64,000 bases of DNA from CAWJNF01 sp963844235 (lineage in GTDB: Bacteria > Actinomycetota > Thermoleophilia > Gaiellales > Gaiellaceae), in NCBI GenBank assembly GCA_963844235.1, contig CAWJNF010000006.1, positions 248,001 through 312,000 of the forward strand, read 5' to 3'. Positions within the stretch are counted from its first letter, which is position 1, and every line of letters starts with the position of its first letter. Below are positions 46,594 through 55,191 of this stretch, piece by piece. The notes beneath the pieces are model-generated. The model made no database searches, had not been told where the DNA came from, and saw nothing but the letters and a program-made list of their open reading frames with translations. The position numbers and the translations under genes are program-made.

Positions 46594-46881
46594 GCGGGCC
46601 GGATATATCCGGCCCCTACATGGGCCTGGGGTCGTTTGCCCGCCGGCGTCGTGCCGGTGGCAAGGGCGGTCCGATGGGATCCGGCCCCTACGGTGATGAT
46701 CGGATGCCAGGGTCTGGTGTAGGGGCCGCATAGATGCGGCCCGATCGCGGCCGAGGCCGCGACGGTCGTGCCGGTGGCAGGGCGGCCCGCATGAGATCCG
46801 GCCCCTACGGTGATGACGGGATCCCGCGATCTGGTGTAGGGGCCGCATCTCATGCGGCCCGGTCGTGGAGCTGGCTCCTAC
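46594..46881. repeat. Cluster of GTAGGGGC elements between convergent paralogues
   Basis: Right half GGGCCGGATATATCCGGCCC CTAC (46594-46619), another right end at about 46676-46691, a complete 90-bp element 46719-46808 (GTAGGGGCCGCATAGATGCG ... GATCCGGCCCCTAC), and a left half from 46835 whose degenerate right end (GGCTCCTAC) reaches 46881. The sequence GTCGTGCCGGTGGCA recurs with a period of about 118 bases, so whole units are tandemly repeated. Confidence 0.85.
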
Positions 46882-47897
46882 GGGTTCGCGACCGTCACGT
46901 CCACCGTGGCCTGGCCCCTGTTGCCCGCCACGTCCCATGCGGTGATGCGCAGCCGGTAGGGCCCGTTTGCGACGCTGGTGGTGTCCCAGTACGGCTCGGC
47001 GCCCGTCGAGGCGAAGAGGCGGAACCAGAGCTCGCCGCGGCCCTGCCGGCGGAGCTCGATCGCCGTCGGAGCCCGCAGGTTCTGCTTCGTACCGGGCGCA
47101 AAGTGCTGCGAGAACCCGACGGGCGACGGGCCCTGGACGTCAAGCGTGACGTCGGTCCGGAAGACCTCCCGGTCGACCACGACGTCTCCGTCGTCGAGGC
47201 GGACGATCTTGAGCCGGACTCGCGACGGGTGGTGCCAGGTCTCGAGGCGCCAGAGCTCCTCCCAGAAGCCGAGGAAGGACTGCTGATCCTCGATGCGAGC
47301 ACGGACGTCCACGACGCCCGAGAGGGCTGTCGGATCGAGCTCCAAGCCGGCGGGCGAGAAGACCGCGCGACCGTTGCCGACGCGCCACTGCGAGATCGCC
47401 GGGGTGAAGAAACGCACGTCGATGACGACAGGCTTGGCCTCGTCGGCGTACGGGAAGATCTTGCCGCTGCGATGGAGCGGGTCGACGGGAATCCGCCGCT
47501 CGCGGTCGCCGTCGGGGAAGACCCACTCCGTCAGATGGAGATGCCACTGGCCGGCGAACGTCCAGCCGAGCATGTCCCCGGCCCGGACGGTCTGACCCTG
47601 GGTAACGACGGGATCGACGTGGCCGTAGCCGAAATGGCCGAGACGGACGATCGACTCGCCGGTTCTTCGGTTGCGCGGCCCCACCTGCCAGACCTGGCCG
47701 CCCTCGAGCGCGTAGACGCGGTGCGTTCGTCCGGGCGGCGCGCCCCGCGCGGGCCGGTCGTCGCGCACGGAGACGTCGATGCCGTGGTGGTAGTTCTCCT
47801 TCGTCCTCGGATCGAGGAAGGAGCCGCGAACCGGATGCTGGCGGTTTCGAGGCGCGACCGGCCAGCCGCGGTAGTCGTCGTCGTAGCGACGCCTCAT
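46878..47897 (-). CDS. M23-like (LytM-fold) protein, copy B
   Basis: 339 residues, paralogue of the gene at 45600 and convergent with it. Shared layout: YDDDYRGWPVAPRNRQHPVR corresponds to the N-terminus of copy A, YHHGIDVSVRDDRP gives H and D, VYALEGGQVWQVG, LGHFGYGHVDPVVTQGQTVR and QWHLHLTEWVFPDGD give the HxH. The C-terminal beta part has SVANGPYRLRITAWDVAGNR. No signal peptide is seen here either. The stop codon TAG (46878-46880 on the plus strand as CTA) is part of a palindromic element end, so the repeat has set the C-terminus (…VANP). The function is unknown beyond a probable LytM-like metallopeptidase or binding protein. Confidence 0.7.
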   Translation of the reverse strand: MRRRYDDDYRGWPVAPRNRQHPVRGSFLDPRTKENYHHGIDVSVRDDRPARGAPPGRTHRVYALEGGQVWQVGPRNRRTGESIVRLGHFGYGHVDPVVTQGQTVRAGDMLGWTFAGQWHLHLTEWVFPDGDRERRIPVDPLHRSGKIFPYADEAKPVVIDVRFFTPAISQWRVGNGRAVFSPAGLELDPTALSGVVDVRARIEDQQSFLGFWEELWRLETWHHPSRVRLKIVRLDDGDVVVDREVFRTDVTLDVQGPSPVGFSQHFAPGTKQNLRAPTAIELRRQGRGELWFRLFASTGAEPYWDTTSVANGPYRLRITAWDVAGNRGQATVDVTVANP

Positions 47898-48056
47898 CCC
47901 ATCGGGACATTAGACCCTTCGCCGCCGCCGCGCGGACGACCGCCGGGCGTGCGGCCAGGCCGGTTGCCCGCACCTGCAGTCTCGCGGTGGCCCCATTGCG
48001 CCGGCCGCGTCGAGCGGGTTGCATTGGCAGGAGCAAACGAGACCCGAAGGGACACC

Positions 48057-48443
48057 ATGAACCCGGCAACGATTCAGTCCGTGCCATTGCTCGGCGAGAT
48101 ACCGCGGCGCTTCCGCAGCGAGGTCGTGCGCTGGGCAGACGAGATCGATGCGCCCGCCGGCGCAGAGATCGTCCAGCAGGGCGATTACGCACAGGAGTTC
48201 TTCGTGATCGTCGAGGGCGAAGCGTCGGTCGTCAAGGACGGCGAGCACATCGCGACCCTCGGCGCCGGGCAGTTCTTCGGCGAGGTCGGCTTGCTAGGCC
48301 GGAACTGGCGCACCGCCTCCGTGATCGCACGCACGCCCATGCGCCTACTCGTGCTCGCGCCCCGCGAGTTCAGCTCGCTGCTGAACGCGGCGCCGGCGAT
48401 CGCCGAACGCGTACGGGAGGCCGCCCGGGAGCGCGCCGCCTAG
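48057..48443 (+). CDS. Cyclic-nucleotide-binding domain protein
   Basis: 128 residues forming a single CNB domain of the CAP_ED type: EIVQQGDYAQEFFVIVEGEA (beta barrel start), LGAGQFFGEVGLLGRNWRTA (phosphate-binding cassette with GE and R-x-A), then helices. There is no DNA-binding HTH and no effector domain, so it acts as a stand-alone sensor or binds a partner. The cassette resembles cAMP-binding sites (FGEVGLL...RTASV). ATG 48057 starts immediately before the domain. Upstream GACCCGAAGGGACACC provides a weak ribosome binding site. It is followed 45 bases later by the LOG-family gene. Confidence 0.9.
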   Translation: MNPATIQSVPLLGEIPRRFRSEVVRWADEIDAPAGAEIVQQGDYAQEFFVIVEGEASVVKDGEHIATLGAGQFFGEVGLLGRNWRTASVIARTPMRLLVLAPREFSSLLNAAPAIAERVREAARERAA

Positions 48444-48487
48444 GACCGGCGGTCGGAGGCACGCTCGCCCAAGCTAGCCTCTGCCTC

Positions 48488-49078
48488 GTGCCGAGGCTCG
48501 ACAGCGTCTGCGTCTACGCCGGCTCGAGCCCCGGCGCCGATCCGCGTTACCGCACTGCCGCGCAGGAGCTCGCGCACGCGCTCGCCGACCGCGAGATCCG
48601 CGTCGTCTATGGAGGCGCCAGGGTCGGGCTGATGGGCGTGCTCGCCGACAGCGCTCTCGCGCGCGCGGGCCGGGTGGTGGGCGTCATGCCGCGCTCGCTC
48701 GTCGAGAAGGAGATCGCTCACGCCGGTCTCACCGAGCTGCGCGTGGTCGAGTCGATGCACGAGCGCAAGGCGACGATGGCCGAGCTCTCGGATGCGTTCG
48801 TCGCGCTGCCCGGCGGCGTCGGCACCGTCGAGGAGCTGATCGAGGTCTACACCTGGATGCAGCTCGGTCTGCACGCCAAGCCGTGCGCCCTCCTGAACGC
48901 GGGCGGCTACTACGACCACCTGATCGGCTTCCTCGACCACGCGGTCGCCGAGCGCTTCCTGCGCCCGGAGCACCGCGAGCTGCTCGTCGTCGCGGAAGAG
49001 CCGGCGGAGCTGATCGAGCGCCTGGAGCGCTTCGAGGCGCCACAGCTCACCAAATGGCTCGACCGCGAGACGACCTGA
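48488..49078 (+). CDS. LOG-family nucleotide-monophosphate phosphoribohydrolase
   Basis: 196-residue protein of the TIGR00730/LOG group. SVCVYAGSSPGADPRY and VVYGGARVGLMGVLADSAL form the nucleotide-binding part, and ALPGGVGTVEELIEVYTWMQ is the hallmark PGGxGTxxE motif. Characterised members release free cytokinin bases from nucleoside 5'-monophosphates or hydrolyse purine monophosphates. In soil bacteria many act in nucleotide turnover. It starts at GTG 48488, 45 bases after the CNB gene, and is convergent with the dihydropyrimidinase gene, also a nucleobase-related enzyme. Confidence 0.92.
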   Translation: MPRLDSVCVYAGSSPGADPRYRTAAQELAHALADREIRVVYGGARVGLMGVLADSALARAGRVVGVMPRSLVEKEIAHAGLTELRVVESMHERKATMAELSDAFVALPGGVGTVEELIEVYTWMQLGLHAKPCALLNAGGYYDHLIGFLDHAVAERFLRPEHRELLVVAEEPAELIERLERFEAPQLTKWLDRETT

Positions 49079-49095
49079 GCCGCGACCGGTGCGTG

Positions 49096-50475
49096 TCAGC
49101 CCGGCGCGAACGTCTTCCGCTTCACCAGCCGGCCCCGCCCGGGCGCTGCCAGCAGCTTCCGGTCCTCCGCGATGATCTCCCCGCGGGAGATCGTCAGCGC
49201 CGGCCAGCCGGTCGCCACGAAGCCCTCGTGCAGCTCCCAGTCCTGCCGTGACTGCATATCCGCCTGGCGAATGACGACGGTCTTCTCGGGATCGAAGACG
49301 ACGATGTCGGCGTCCGACCCGACAGCGATCGTGCCCTTCCTCGGGTAGAGCCCGAAGAGCTTCGCGGGATTCGTCGACGTGACCTCGACGAAGCGGTTGA
49401 GGCTGAGACGTCCCTTCAGCACCCCGTCGCAGTACAGCATGGGGAGGAGCGTCTCGAGGTTCGCCATGCCCGGCAGGAACTCGTTCACGCGCTTGCCGTG
49501 CAGCTTCTGGGCCTTGCTCCAGCTGATGTGGTCGGTCGCGACGGTCTGCAGGACGTCGCTCTCGAGCGCCTGCCAGATGATGTCCATCTGGTCGGCCTCG
49601 CGCAGCGGCGGCCAGCACGTGTAGCGCTCGGGGAACTCCTCGCGCTCGTAGGCCTCCCTCGTGAGGTGGAGGTAGAGCGGTCGCGTCTCGCCGAACGCCG
49701 TGCGGCCGGCGCCGCGCGCGTCGTGCAACGCCTGCAGTGCCTCTTCGCACGACAGATGCACGAGGTAGACGGGGGCATCGGCCATCGCCGCCATACGGAC
49801 GGCGCGCTGCGCCGCGAGCCCTTCGGCCGCACGCGGTCGGGAGTCCGGGTAATGGCGTACGCCGCTAGCCTGGCCCTGCGCGTCCAGCTCTGCGGTCATG
49901 AAGTCGATGCAGCACTGGTCCTCGCAGTGCATGTTGACGAGCGCTCCGAGGCGGCCGGCCTCTCTCATCGCCTTGAGGTATCGAGGCGCCAGCTCGTCGA
50001 ACCGTCCGAGCGACGTCGTGAAGATCTTGAAGCTCGTGAAGCCCTCTGCGACGACGTCGGCCATCTCGGCTATGACGTCGTCCCTCGGATCGCGAATGAC
50101 CGGGTGCAGGCCGTAGTCGATCACCGACTTGCCCGTTCCGTTCCGGATCCAGATCTCGAGCGCGTCCTGAAGGGATTGCCCCTCGGCGGGGAAGACGTAG
50201 TCGACGATGGTCGTGACGCCGCCGCAGGCGGCCGCGGCGGTCGAGGAGAAGAAGTCGTCGGCTGTCCCGTGGCCGAGCAGGTCCTCGCCGAGCTCGACGT
50301 GGGTGTGGACGTCGATCCCTCCCGGGAAGAGGTACTTCCCGCTCACGTCGACGACTCGCGCTGCGGGGCCGAGCTCGAGCCCGATCTGCTTGATCGCGCC
50401 GCCTTCGATGCCGACGTCCGCGTGGTACGTCTCCGCGGCGGTCACGACCGTGCCGTTGCGAAGCAGGAGATCCAC
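49096..50475 (-). CDS. hydA: Dihydropyrimidinase / D-hydantoinase
   Basis: 459-residue cyclic amidohydrolase that opens dihydrouracil, dihydrothymine or hydantoin rings. The metal-binding start is GIDVHTHVELGE. The carbamylated lysine lies in GFTSFKIFTTSLG, the metal ligands in LVNMHCEDQ and VYLVHLSCEEA, and VQTVATDHISWSKAQKLHGK holds the catalytic Asp region. The end GWPALTISRGEIIAEDRKLL is typical. Full length and intact. The start at 50475 (MDLLLRNGTVVTAAETYHAD) is canonical. It could serve in reductive pyrimidine breakdown, but no partner enzyme is present in the window. Confidence 0.93.
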   Translation of the reverse strand: MDLLLRNGTVVTAAETYHADVGIEGGAIKQIGLELGPAARVVDVSGKYLFPGGIDVHTHVELGEDLLGHGTADDFFSSTAAAACGGVTTIVDYVFPAEGQSLQDALEIWIRNGTGKSVIDYGLHPVIRDPRDDVIAEMADVVAEGFTSFKIFTTSLGRFDELAPRYLKAMREAGRLGALVNMHCEDQCCIDFMTAELDAQGQASGVRHYPDSRPRAAEGLAAQRAVRMAAMADAPVYLVHLSCEEALQALHDARGAGRTAFGETRPLYLHLTREAYEREEFPERYTCWPPLREADQMDIIWQALESDVLQTVATDHISWSKAQKLHGKRVNEFLPGMANLETLLPMLYCDGVLKGRLSLNRFVEVTSTNPAKLFGLYPRKGTIAVGSDADIVVFDPEKTVVIRQADMQSRQDWELHEGFVATGWPALTISRGEIIAEDRKLLAAPGRGRLVKRKTFAPG

Positions 50476-50516
50476 CTGTGCCTGCCAGCCTATCCCGGCC
50501 GCGCGGTGTTGCCGGC

Positions 50517-51416
50517 CTACTCGGCGGTCGGCTCGTCCGCGGCGTGCTCGACCGCCGCGAGCTCTTCCCGTCGGCGCTCGATCTCGGCCGTGTCCGCCTC
50601 GGTGTCCGCCAGCGCCCGCGTCGCGGTCTCGATCGCCTCGCGGTCCGACTGGACCGCCAGGAGCTTGGCGTGGGTCTGGTCGACGACCGCCGTCTGCTCC
50701 CGGCGGACCTGCGTGAGCCGGGTATCGAGCTCGGCTCCAGCCTCATTTTTCACGCGGGTGATTCGGTCTACGTTCAGCGCCGCCAGGTTGACGAGCTCGG
50801 CGAAGGCACGCGCGGCATCCTCGTCGCGTGCTTCGACGAGCAGGCGCCGGTCGCCGTCCTGCAAGGCCAGGTAGACCCGCTTCGCATCGAGGTGTCGCCG
50901 AGGCTTTCCGCGGCCGTCGACGACGCGGTCACCGTCGCCGGGCTCCCCCGAGGGGGCGAGCGCTGCCGGTGGTCCCACGAGCGCCCGGAAGCCCGGCGGG
51001 AGGGGCACGATCTCGTCGCCGGTGTCGAGACGATCCTCGTAGACGACGAGCGGGCCGAAGGTCCCCAGCTTCCGCCCGCTCGACACCGTGGCGAGCCTTC
51101 CCTCGACGTCGGTGACGGCCGCCGCGGCGGCCCGCTCGGACTTCTCGAGCGCCTTGCGAGCCGAGCGGACAGCGTTGTCGTGGGCGCGCTCCGCATCGCG
51201 AAGCTGCCGCCGGGCCGTCCGCACCCGAGACGCGTGCTTGCGCTCGGCGGCCTTGAGCGCTCGGCGTGCCGCCGTGAGCTTTTCGCGATGGGCCTTCTCC
51301 TCGGGCGTCAACTCGGAGCGAGGGAGCCGGAGCTGGGCGGGAAGCCGCTCGAGTGAGGCCTCCCGGGTCGGGACCAGCTCGCGAAGACGTTGTAGGCGCG
51401 GCGAAGCGATCGGCAT
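50517..51416 (-). CDS. Coiled-coil protein with central beta domain, unknown function
   Basis: 299 residues. Residues 35-100 are highly charged and helical (RRALKAAERKHASRVRTARR, LRDAERAHDNAVRSARKALE). Residues 105-200 form a beta-rich section that resembles a PH-like or SHOCT-associated domain (GPLVVYEDRLDTGDEIVPLP, KRVYLALQDGDRRLLVEARD). Residues 215-290 are another coiled coil (RREQTAVVDQTHAKLLAVQS). No signal or membrane segment. Proteins with this helix-PH-helix layout are often uncharacterised cytosolic or peripheral membrane factors in actinobacteria. It lies upstream of the dihydropyrimidinase gene with 41 bases between them. Confidence 0.75.
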   Translation of the reverse strand: MPIASPRLQRLRELVPTREASLERLPAQLRLPRSELTPEEKAHREKLTAARRALKAAERKHASRVRTARRQLRDAERAHDNAVRSARKALEKSERAAAAAVTDVEGRLATVSSGRKLGTFGPLVVYEDRLDTGDEIVPLPPGFRALVGPPAALAPSGEPGDGDRVVDGRGKPRRHLDAKRVYLALQDGDRRLLVEARDEDAARAFAELVNLAALNVDRITRVKNEAGAELDTRLTQVRREQTAVVDQTHAKLLAVQSDREAIETATRALADTEADTAEIERRREELAAVEHAADEPTAE

Positions 51417-51514
51417 GATCGTGCTTGCGACTATCCGCTCGTCTCAAAGGGTAGCCGCTGCTCCGGCGGCCGCCCGATGTTTAGGGCACGGCCCAGGCGG
51501 AAATGGTTGGGACA

Positions 51515-51718
51515 ATGACAGTTCTCGTCGAGTTCAAGACGGGAGACCGCGTCCGCCTGCTCCGTCCGATCGACGGCTTCACCGCCGGCACCGAGGGCGA
51601 GATCGTCAGGATCTTCGTCGCTCCCTCGCGTGCGTTTCAGGTGAAGATCGACGACGCCGTGCTCGAGGCGGAGCCGGAGGCCGTGGAGCGCGCGGTTCCT
51701 TCCGACCTCCCCGGGTAG
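51515..51718 (+). CDS. Small KOW/SH3-like protein
   Basis: 67 residues from ATG 51515 (an ATG 12 bases upstream would add four). VLVEFKTGDRVRLLRPIDGF and TAGTEGEIVRIFVAPSRAFQ form the short beta strands of an SH3/KOW-like barrel similar to DUF4926 or 50S L24-type folds, and the rest is acidic. No signal peptide. It is divergent from the coiled-coil gene, and the RTX remnant on the other strand lies just downstream. The role is unknown. Confidence 0.6.
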   Translation: MTVLVEFKTGDRVRLLRPIDGFTAGTEGEIVRIFVAPSRAFQVKIDDAVLEAEPEAVERAVPSDLPG

Positions 51719-51779
51719 CCGGGGACAGCCCGGACGCGGGCGCGGCCCCGATCGAGGCCCCTCCCGTCCCGCATCTGTG

Positions 51780-52020
51780 CACTGGTCTTAGTTCTCGCAG
51801 TTGGCCCTTGGTCTCGCCGAGGCAGGTGTCGACGTCTGCCCCGCCGTCGAGGCCGTCGGCGCCGAGCTCGCCGTCGAGCGTGTCGTTGCCGCCGAGGCCG
51901 GACAGGCTGTCGTTCATGCCCCGCCCTTGAGGACGTTGACCTGAGACGAGCCGGTGAGCGAGTCTGCGAAGCCCGAGCCGATCAGGTTCGAGTCGCGGTT
52001 GCTTGCCGAGCCGCCGAGCT
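51780..52020 (-). pseudogene. RTX calcium-binding repeat remnant
   Basis: The minus strand reads DSNLIGSGFADSLTGSSQVN and, after a frame change near 51918, NDSLSGLGGNDTLDGELGAD and then LDGGADVDTCLGETK. These are glycine/aspartate nonapeptide-type repeats (GGxGxDxLx) that bind calcium in secreted RTX proteins. Only the C-terminal part is left. There is no start and no export signal. It marks the beginning of the secreted-protein region. Confidence 0.6.
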
Positions 52021-52139
52021 GCGCGGGGAGGCGGTGCCCCCAGAAGGCGCTTTGAGGCGATCGCGGTGATCGCCGCGGAGAGCAGTCGGCGGGGCGGCGA
52101 TCGTCGTCGCGCGCGGCGAGTTGAGACTCTGCGGGTCAG

Positions 52140-52541
52140 GCTTTGCGCGCCCTCGGCGCGCCACTCGAGCCGCTGCGATTCGAGACGGGCGTTCCTTGTA
52201 AGGAATTCCTGAAGATTCGCGAAGAGAGGAGCACGTGCCCGCACTGAGAATCGGTGTCAAAGACAGGTTTGCATCCCGTGCCCGCTTGAGTCGGGCGCCA
52301 TCGGCAAGCACTAGCATGGCGTGACTCGGAGCTACGCTGGCCGCGCTCCGGCTCGGTTGTAGCCACCGTCCGCAGCGGGACGCACTTTGGATCGTCAACG
52401 GCGCGTTTCGCAAACGTCCGTATGGGTAGTGTCGCAGTCAATGCGGCCCTGCGTAGGGAGTCCATCTTCCCGTCCGAGTACCGCGCCCGAGGCACGGCAC
52501 GTGGCACCGGAGGCCGAAACACCGAGCCCAAGGAGGCGACG
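52140..52541. other. Non-coding stretch before GT2 copy 1
   Basis: About 400 bases with no gene I can support. The last 60 bases (ACCGCGCCCGAGGCACGGCA ... CCGAAACACCGAGCCCAAGG) are related to the region upstream of GT2 copy 2, so the inverted duplication includes part of the leader. Confidence 0.5.
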
Positions 52542-53370
52542 ATGCCGCAACCGGAGAATCGCGTTAGCGCACATCTGCAAGCCACTGGCCGTAAGGAGAA
52601 TCCGCGGCCTTCCGTGAGTGTCGTGATGCCGACGCTTGACGAGGCTCGAAATCTTCCACACGTGATCCCTCGGTTGCCGGCGTGGATCGACGAGCTGATC
52701 GTCGTCGACGGATATTCCACCGACGACACGGTGGCGGTCGCTCAGGAGCTCTTTCCTGACGTGCGGGTCATTTATCAGAGCGGCCAGGGCAAGGGCGACG
52801 CTCTCAGGTGTGGTATCGAGGCAGCAAGGGCAGATATCGTCGTCACGCTCGATGCGGACGGATCTACCGCTCCCGAGGAAATTCCTCGATTCGTCCACGC
52901 TCTTGCGCAGGGCGCCGATCTGGCGAAAGGTTCCCGGTACCTGCAGGGTGGAGGGAGCGACGACCTCACGCTTCTGCGAAGCACGGGTAACAAGGGGCTG
53001 ACTCTGCTCGTCAACGTCCTCTTCGGTACTCGCTACTCCGATCTTTGCTACGGCTACAACGCGCTGTGGAGGCGTCGCGCGGCGGTACATCGACATCGAT
53101 GTCGACGGCTTCGAGATAGAGACGCTTCTCGCGCTCCGAGCAGCGCGTGCTCGCCTGAGGGTTGTGGAAGTTCCGAGCTGGGAGGCACGCCGAATACACG
53201 GCGGGAGCAACCTGAACGCACTACGCGATGGCTGGCGCATTCTGAAGCTGATCGTCTGCGAGCGGACGCTCCGACGGCCGGCCTCGTCCCTGCCGAATGA
53301 ACTGCGCCAGAGCGTCAGACGCTCCGTGGCTAAGACCTCAGGCCCACGGTCTCCAGACCGGGGCCCGTAG
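52542..53370 (+). pseudogene. GT2 glycosyltransferase, copy 1 (frameshifted)
   Basis: Same enzyme as the first third of the gene at 57369-59461, on the opposite strand. PSVSVVMPTLDEARNLPHVI, ELIVVDGYSTDDTVAVAQEL and IVVTLDADGSTAPEEIPRFV are the donor-binding and DXD blocks of DPM/DPG-synthase-like GT2 proteins, and GKGDALRCGIEAARAD is the conserved GKG loop. An extra A near 53082 (GCGGTACATCG here, GCGGTCATCG in copy 2) shifts the frame before DIDVDGFEIETLLALRAARA. After removing one base the protein is 275 residues and ends at 53370. AAGGAGG precedes the ATG. Downstream of LKLIV the two copies diverge. As written, the copy is truncated at the C-terminus. Confidence 0.8.
52600..53250 (+). repeat. 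Arm 1 of an inverted duplication (about 650 bp)
   Basis: Nearly identical to the reverse complement of about 58770-59410. The only difference I noticed in the coding core is the extra A near 53082. The arms enclose about 5.5 kb containing both GH16-like genes and the Pro/Gly/Gln repeat region. Confidence 0.8.
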
Positions 53371-53691
53371 TTTCAGGACCGGCGCACGGCGATGTGGCGA
53401 TGTCGCGAGCCGGAGCTCCGGCGAGCTCGCCGTCTGCCTACAGCGTCACCGTGGCACCTCATCCCGTTCCCGAGGGCGGGTGCTCTGGCGTCGTACGGCG
53501 GCGGTATAGGGCTTCCACCGATCGATTTCCAGAGCGTGATCAGCCACGAAAGCCCCGGCCGGGGACGTCTCGCCGATCCGCCCAACGATTGCTTGGGAGA
53601 TGCAAAACGGTGATGCACGTCGACCCGTGTGGGGGATTGTGAGGGCCGCCGCGTCCTCCGATCCTTGACGAAACGCGACGGAGGATTTCGC
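53371..53691. other. Non-coding leader of the first GH16-like gene
   Basis: No gene supported. Near its end TCCTCCG (53654-53660) can pair with CGGAGGA (53679-53685), which contains the ribosome binding site of the next gene, so a hairpin could mask translation. Confidence 0.4.
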
Positions 53692-55191
53692 ATGCGGCAC
53701 CACGCTGTCAACCACCGCGGCCCGCGTCGGTCTTGGCCCACTCACCACAGAGGCAGGCTTGCCCTAGGCGCATGCTGCTTGGCCTTCTTGCTTCTGGGAG
53801 TAGGCTCGGCTGGGGCGAGCGCGACCTCGCTGAACGACGGAACCACGGGAGCCACCGCGAACGCTTTCGAATTCGTTGGCAGCGGCTGGTGGTACCGGTC
53901 GAGCGGCCAGCCGTCGTATCTCGGCGATGACCACTACTCCAAGGTAGCCGGTAGCTACTACCGGGTTCGCTTCAGCGGTACCTACGCGAAGGTCTACACG
54001 GCGAAAGGCCTCGGCGCCGGCATCGCGGCGATCTCCATCGACGGAGGGGCCGAGACGCTCGTCGATCTTTATGCGCCGTCTCGCCAGAATCAGGTGCTCG
54101 TTTATTCGAGCCCGACCCTCGTCGACGCGCCTCACGTCCTCACGGTTCGTGTGACGGGTACGAAGAACCCGAACGCGACCGATTCCTACGTGATCGCAGA
54201 CAGGGTCGAAGTCGGAGCCGAGTTACCGCCCGCGAACGCCGGGTTGCCGGTCGTGAGCGGAAGCGCCGTGGTCGGCATGACGCTCACGTCGTCGTCGGGG
54301 ACCTGGTCGAACTCATCTACCTCGTATGCGTACCAGTGGGTGCGCTGTGACTCGGCCGGGGCTAACTGTGCCGGCATCACCGGAGCAACCGGACCGGCCT
54401 ACTTGCTCGACACTCCCGATCAGGGCGCGACGCTCCGCGTCGTCGTGACCGCCTCCAACGTGGCGGGCTCTACGTCGGCGACGTCGGTGCAGACAGCAGC
54501 CGTACAAGCGCCTGCCGCTGCGCCCTGGACGACTGTGCTCTACGACCGGTTTGACAGCGGCGGCGTTCCGTCGTACTGGCGGCCGCATGACTTCAGGTAC
54601 CGGACGTCGGACAACTGTGCGTCGCCGTCGCACGTGAGTGTGTCGGGCGGGTACTTGCGTCTGCTGATGCGGTACGAGACGTCGGGGTGGTGCGGCGCGG
54701 GCTGGTACACGGGTGGCCTGACGCTCGCCAAGGTGGCGCCCTACGCGAGCGTCGACCAGCGCATCACCGTCCGCTTCCGCGTCGTCAACGGCGGCGTGAT
54801 AGCGCATCGCATCATTCCTATGCGCTGGCCGACGACCGCTTCGCAGCCTGGAGGCGGTGAAGAGGACTACTGCGAGAGCCACGACCTCACGTTTTGCGCG
54901 TCGTTCTTCCACTCGAGCTGGGGGCGCATCAACAAGTCCCACATCGTCAACCTCACCCAGTGGCACACGTTCCGGTTCGAGCGGCGCAATTACGTGGTCA
55001 GGGTGTGGATCGACGATATGAGCACCCCGGTCTGGACCTATTACGGCTCTTCGACGACGCTTCCGGCGACGCTCAAGGCGGCCGTGCTGCAGCAGGAATG
55101 CCAGCCGCTGCGGGTTGGCGGCTGCCCCACCGGAAAGACGGGGTACGAGGAAATCCAGATCGACTGGATCACGATAGAGAATCCAGCGTGA
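53692..55191 (+). CDS. Secreted GH16-like protein with sugar-binding and Ig-like domains
   Basis: 499 residues. Signal peptide to about residue 45 (LALGACCLAFLLLGVGSAGA). Domain 1 (about 47-175) is the YLGDDHYS beta domain, ending TGTKNPNATDSYVIADRVEV. Domain 2 (about 178-275) is Ig/BIG-like (SSSGTWSNSSTSYAYQWVRC, LRVVVTASNVAGSTSATSV). Domain 3 (about 285-499) is a concanavalin-like GH16 fold: YDRFDSGGVPSYWRPHDFRY at its start, and GGGEEDYCESHDLTF with E-x-D-x-x-E spacing, the GH16 catalytic pattern. WHTFRFERRNYVVRVWIDD is the usual later strand. GGAGG six bases before the ATG at 53692 supports the start. It probably binds and cleaves a beta-glucan-like polysaccharide outside the cell. The substrate is not shown. 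Confidence 0.8.
   Translation: MRHHAVNHRGPRRSWPTHHRGRLALGACCLAFLLLGVGSAGASATSLNDGTTGATANAFEFVGSGWWYRSSGQPSYLGDDHYSKVAGSYYRVRFSGTYAKVYTAKGLGAGIAAISIDGGAETLVDLYAPSRQNQVLVYSSPTLVDAPHVLTVRVTGTKNPNATDSYVIADRVEVGAELPPANAGLPVVSGSAVVGMTLTSSSGTWSNSSTSYAYQWVRCDSAGANCAGITGATGPAYLLDTPDQGATLRVVVTASNVAGSTSATSVQTAAVQAPAAAPWTTVLYDRFDSGGVPSYWRPHDFRYRTSDNCASPSHVSVSGGYLRLLMRYETSGWCGAGWYTGGLTLAKVAPYASVDQRITVRFRVVNGGVIAHRIIPMRWPTTASQPGGGEEDYCESHDLTFCASFFHSSWGRINKSHIVNLTQWHTFRFERRNYVVRVWIDDMSTPVWTYYGSSTTLPATLKAAVLQQECQPLRVGGCPTGKTGYEEIQIDWITIENPA

Noticed and set aside
46594..46881. Simple rho-independent terminators between the convergent genes
   Set aside because: Hairpins lack T-runs, and identical sequences occur inside coding regions, so they are elements rather than dedicated terminators, though they might act as such.
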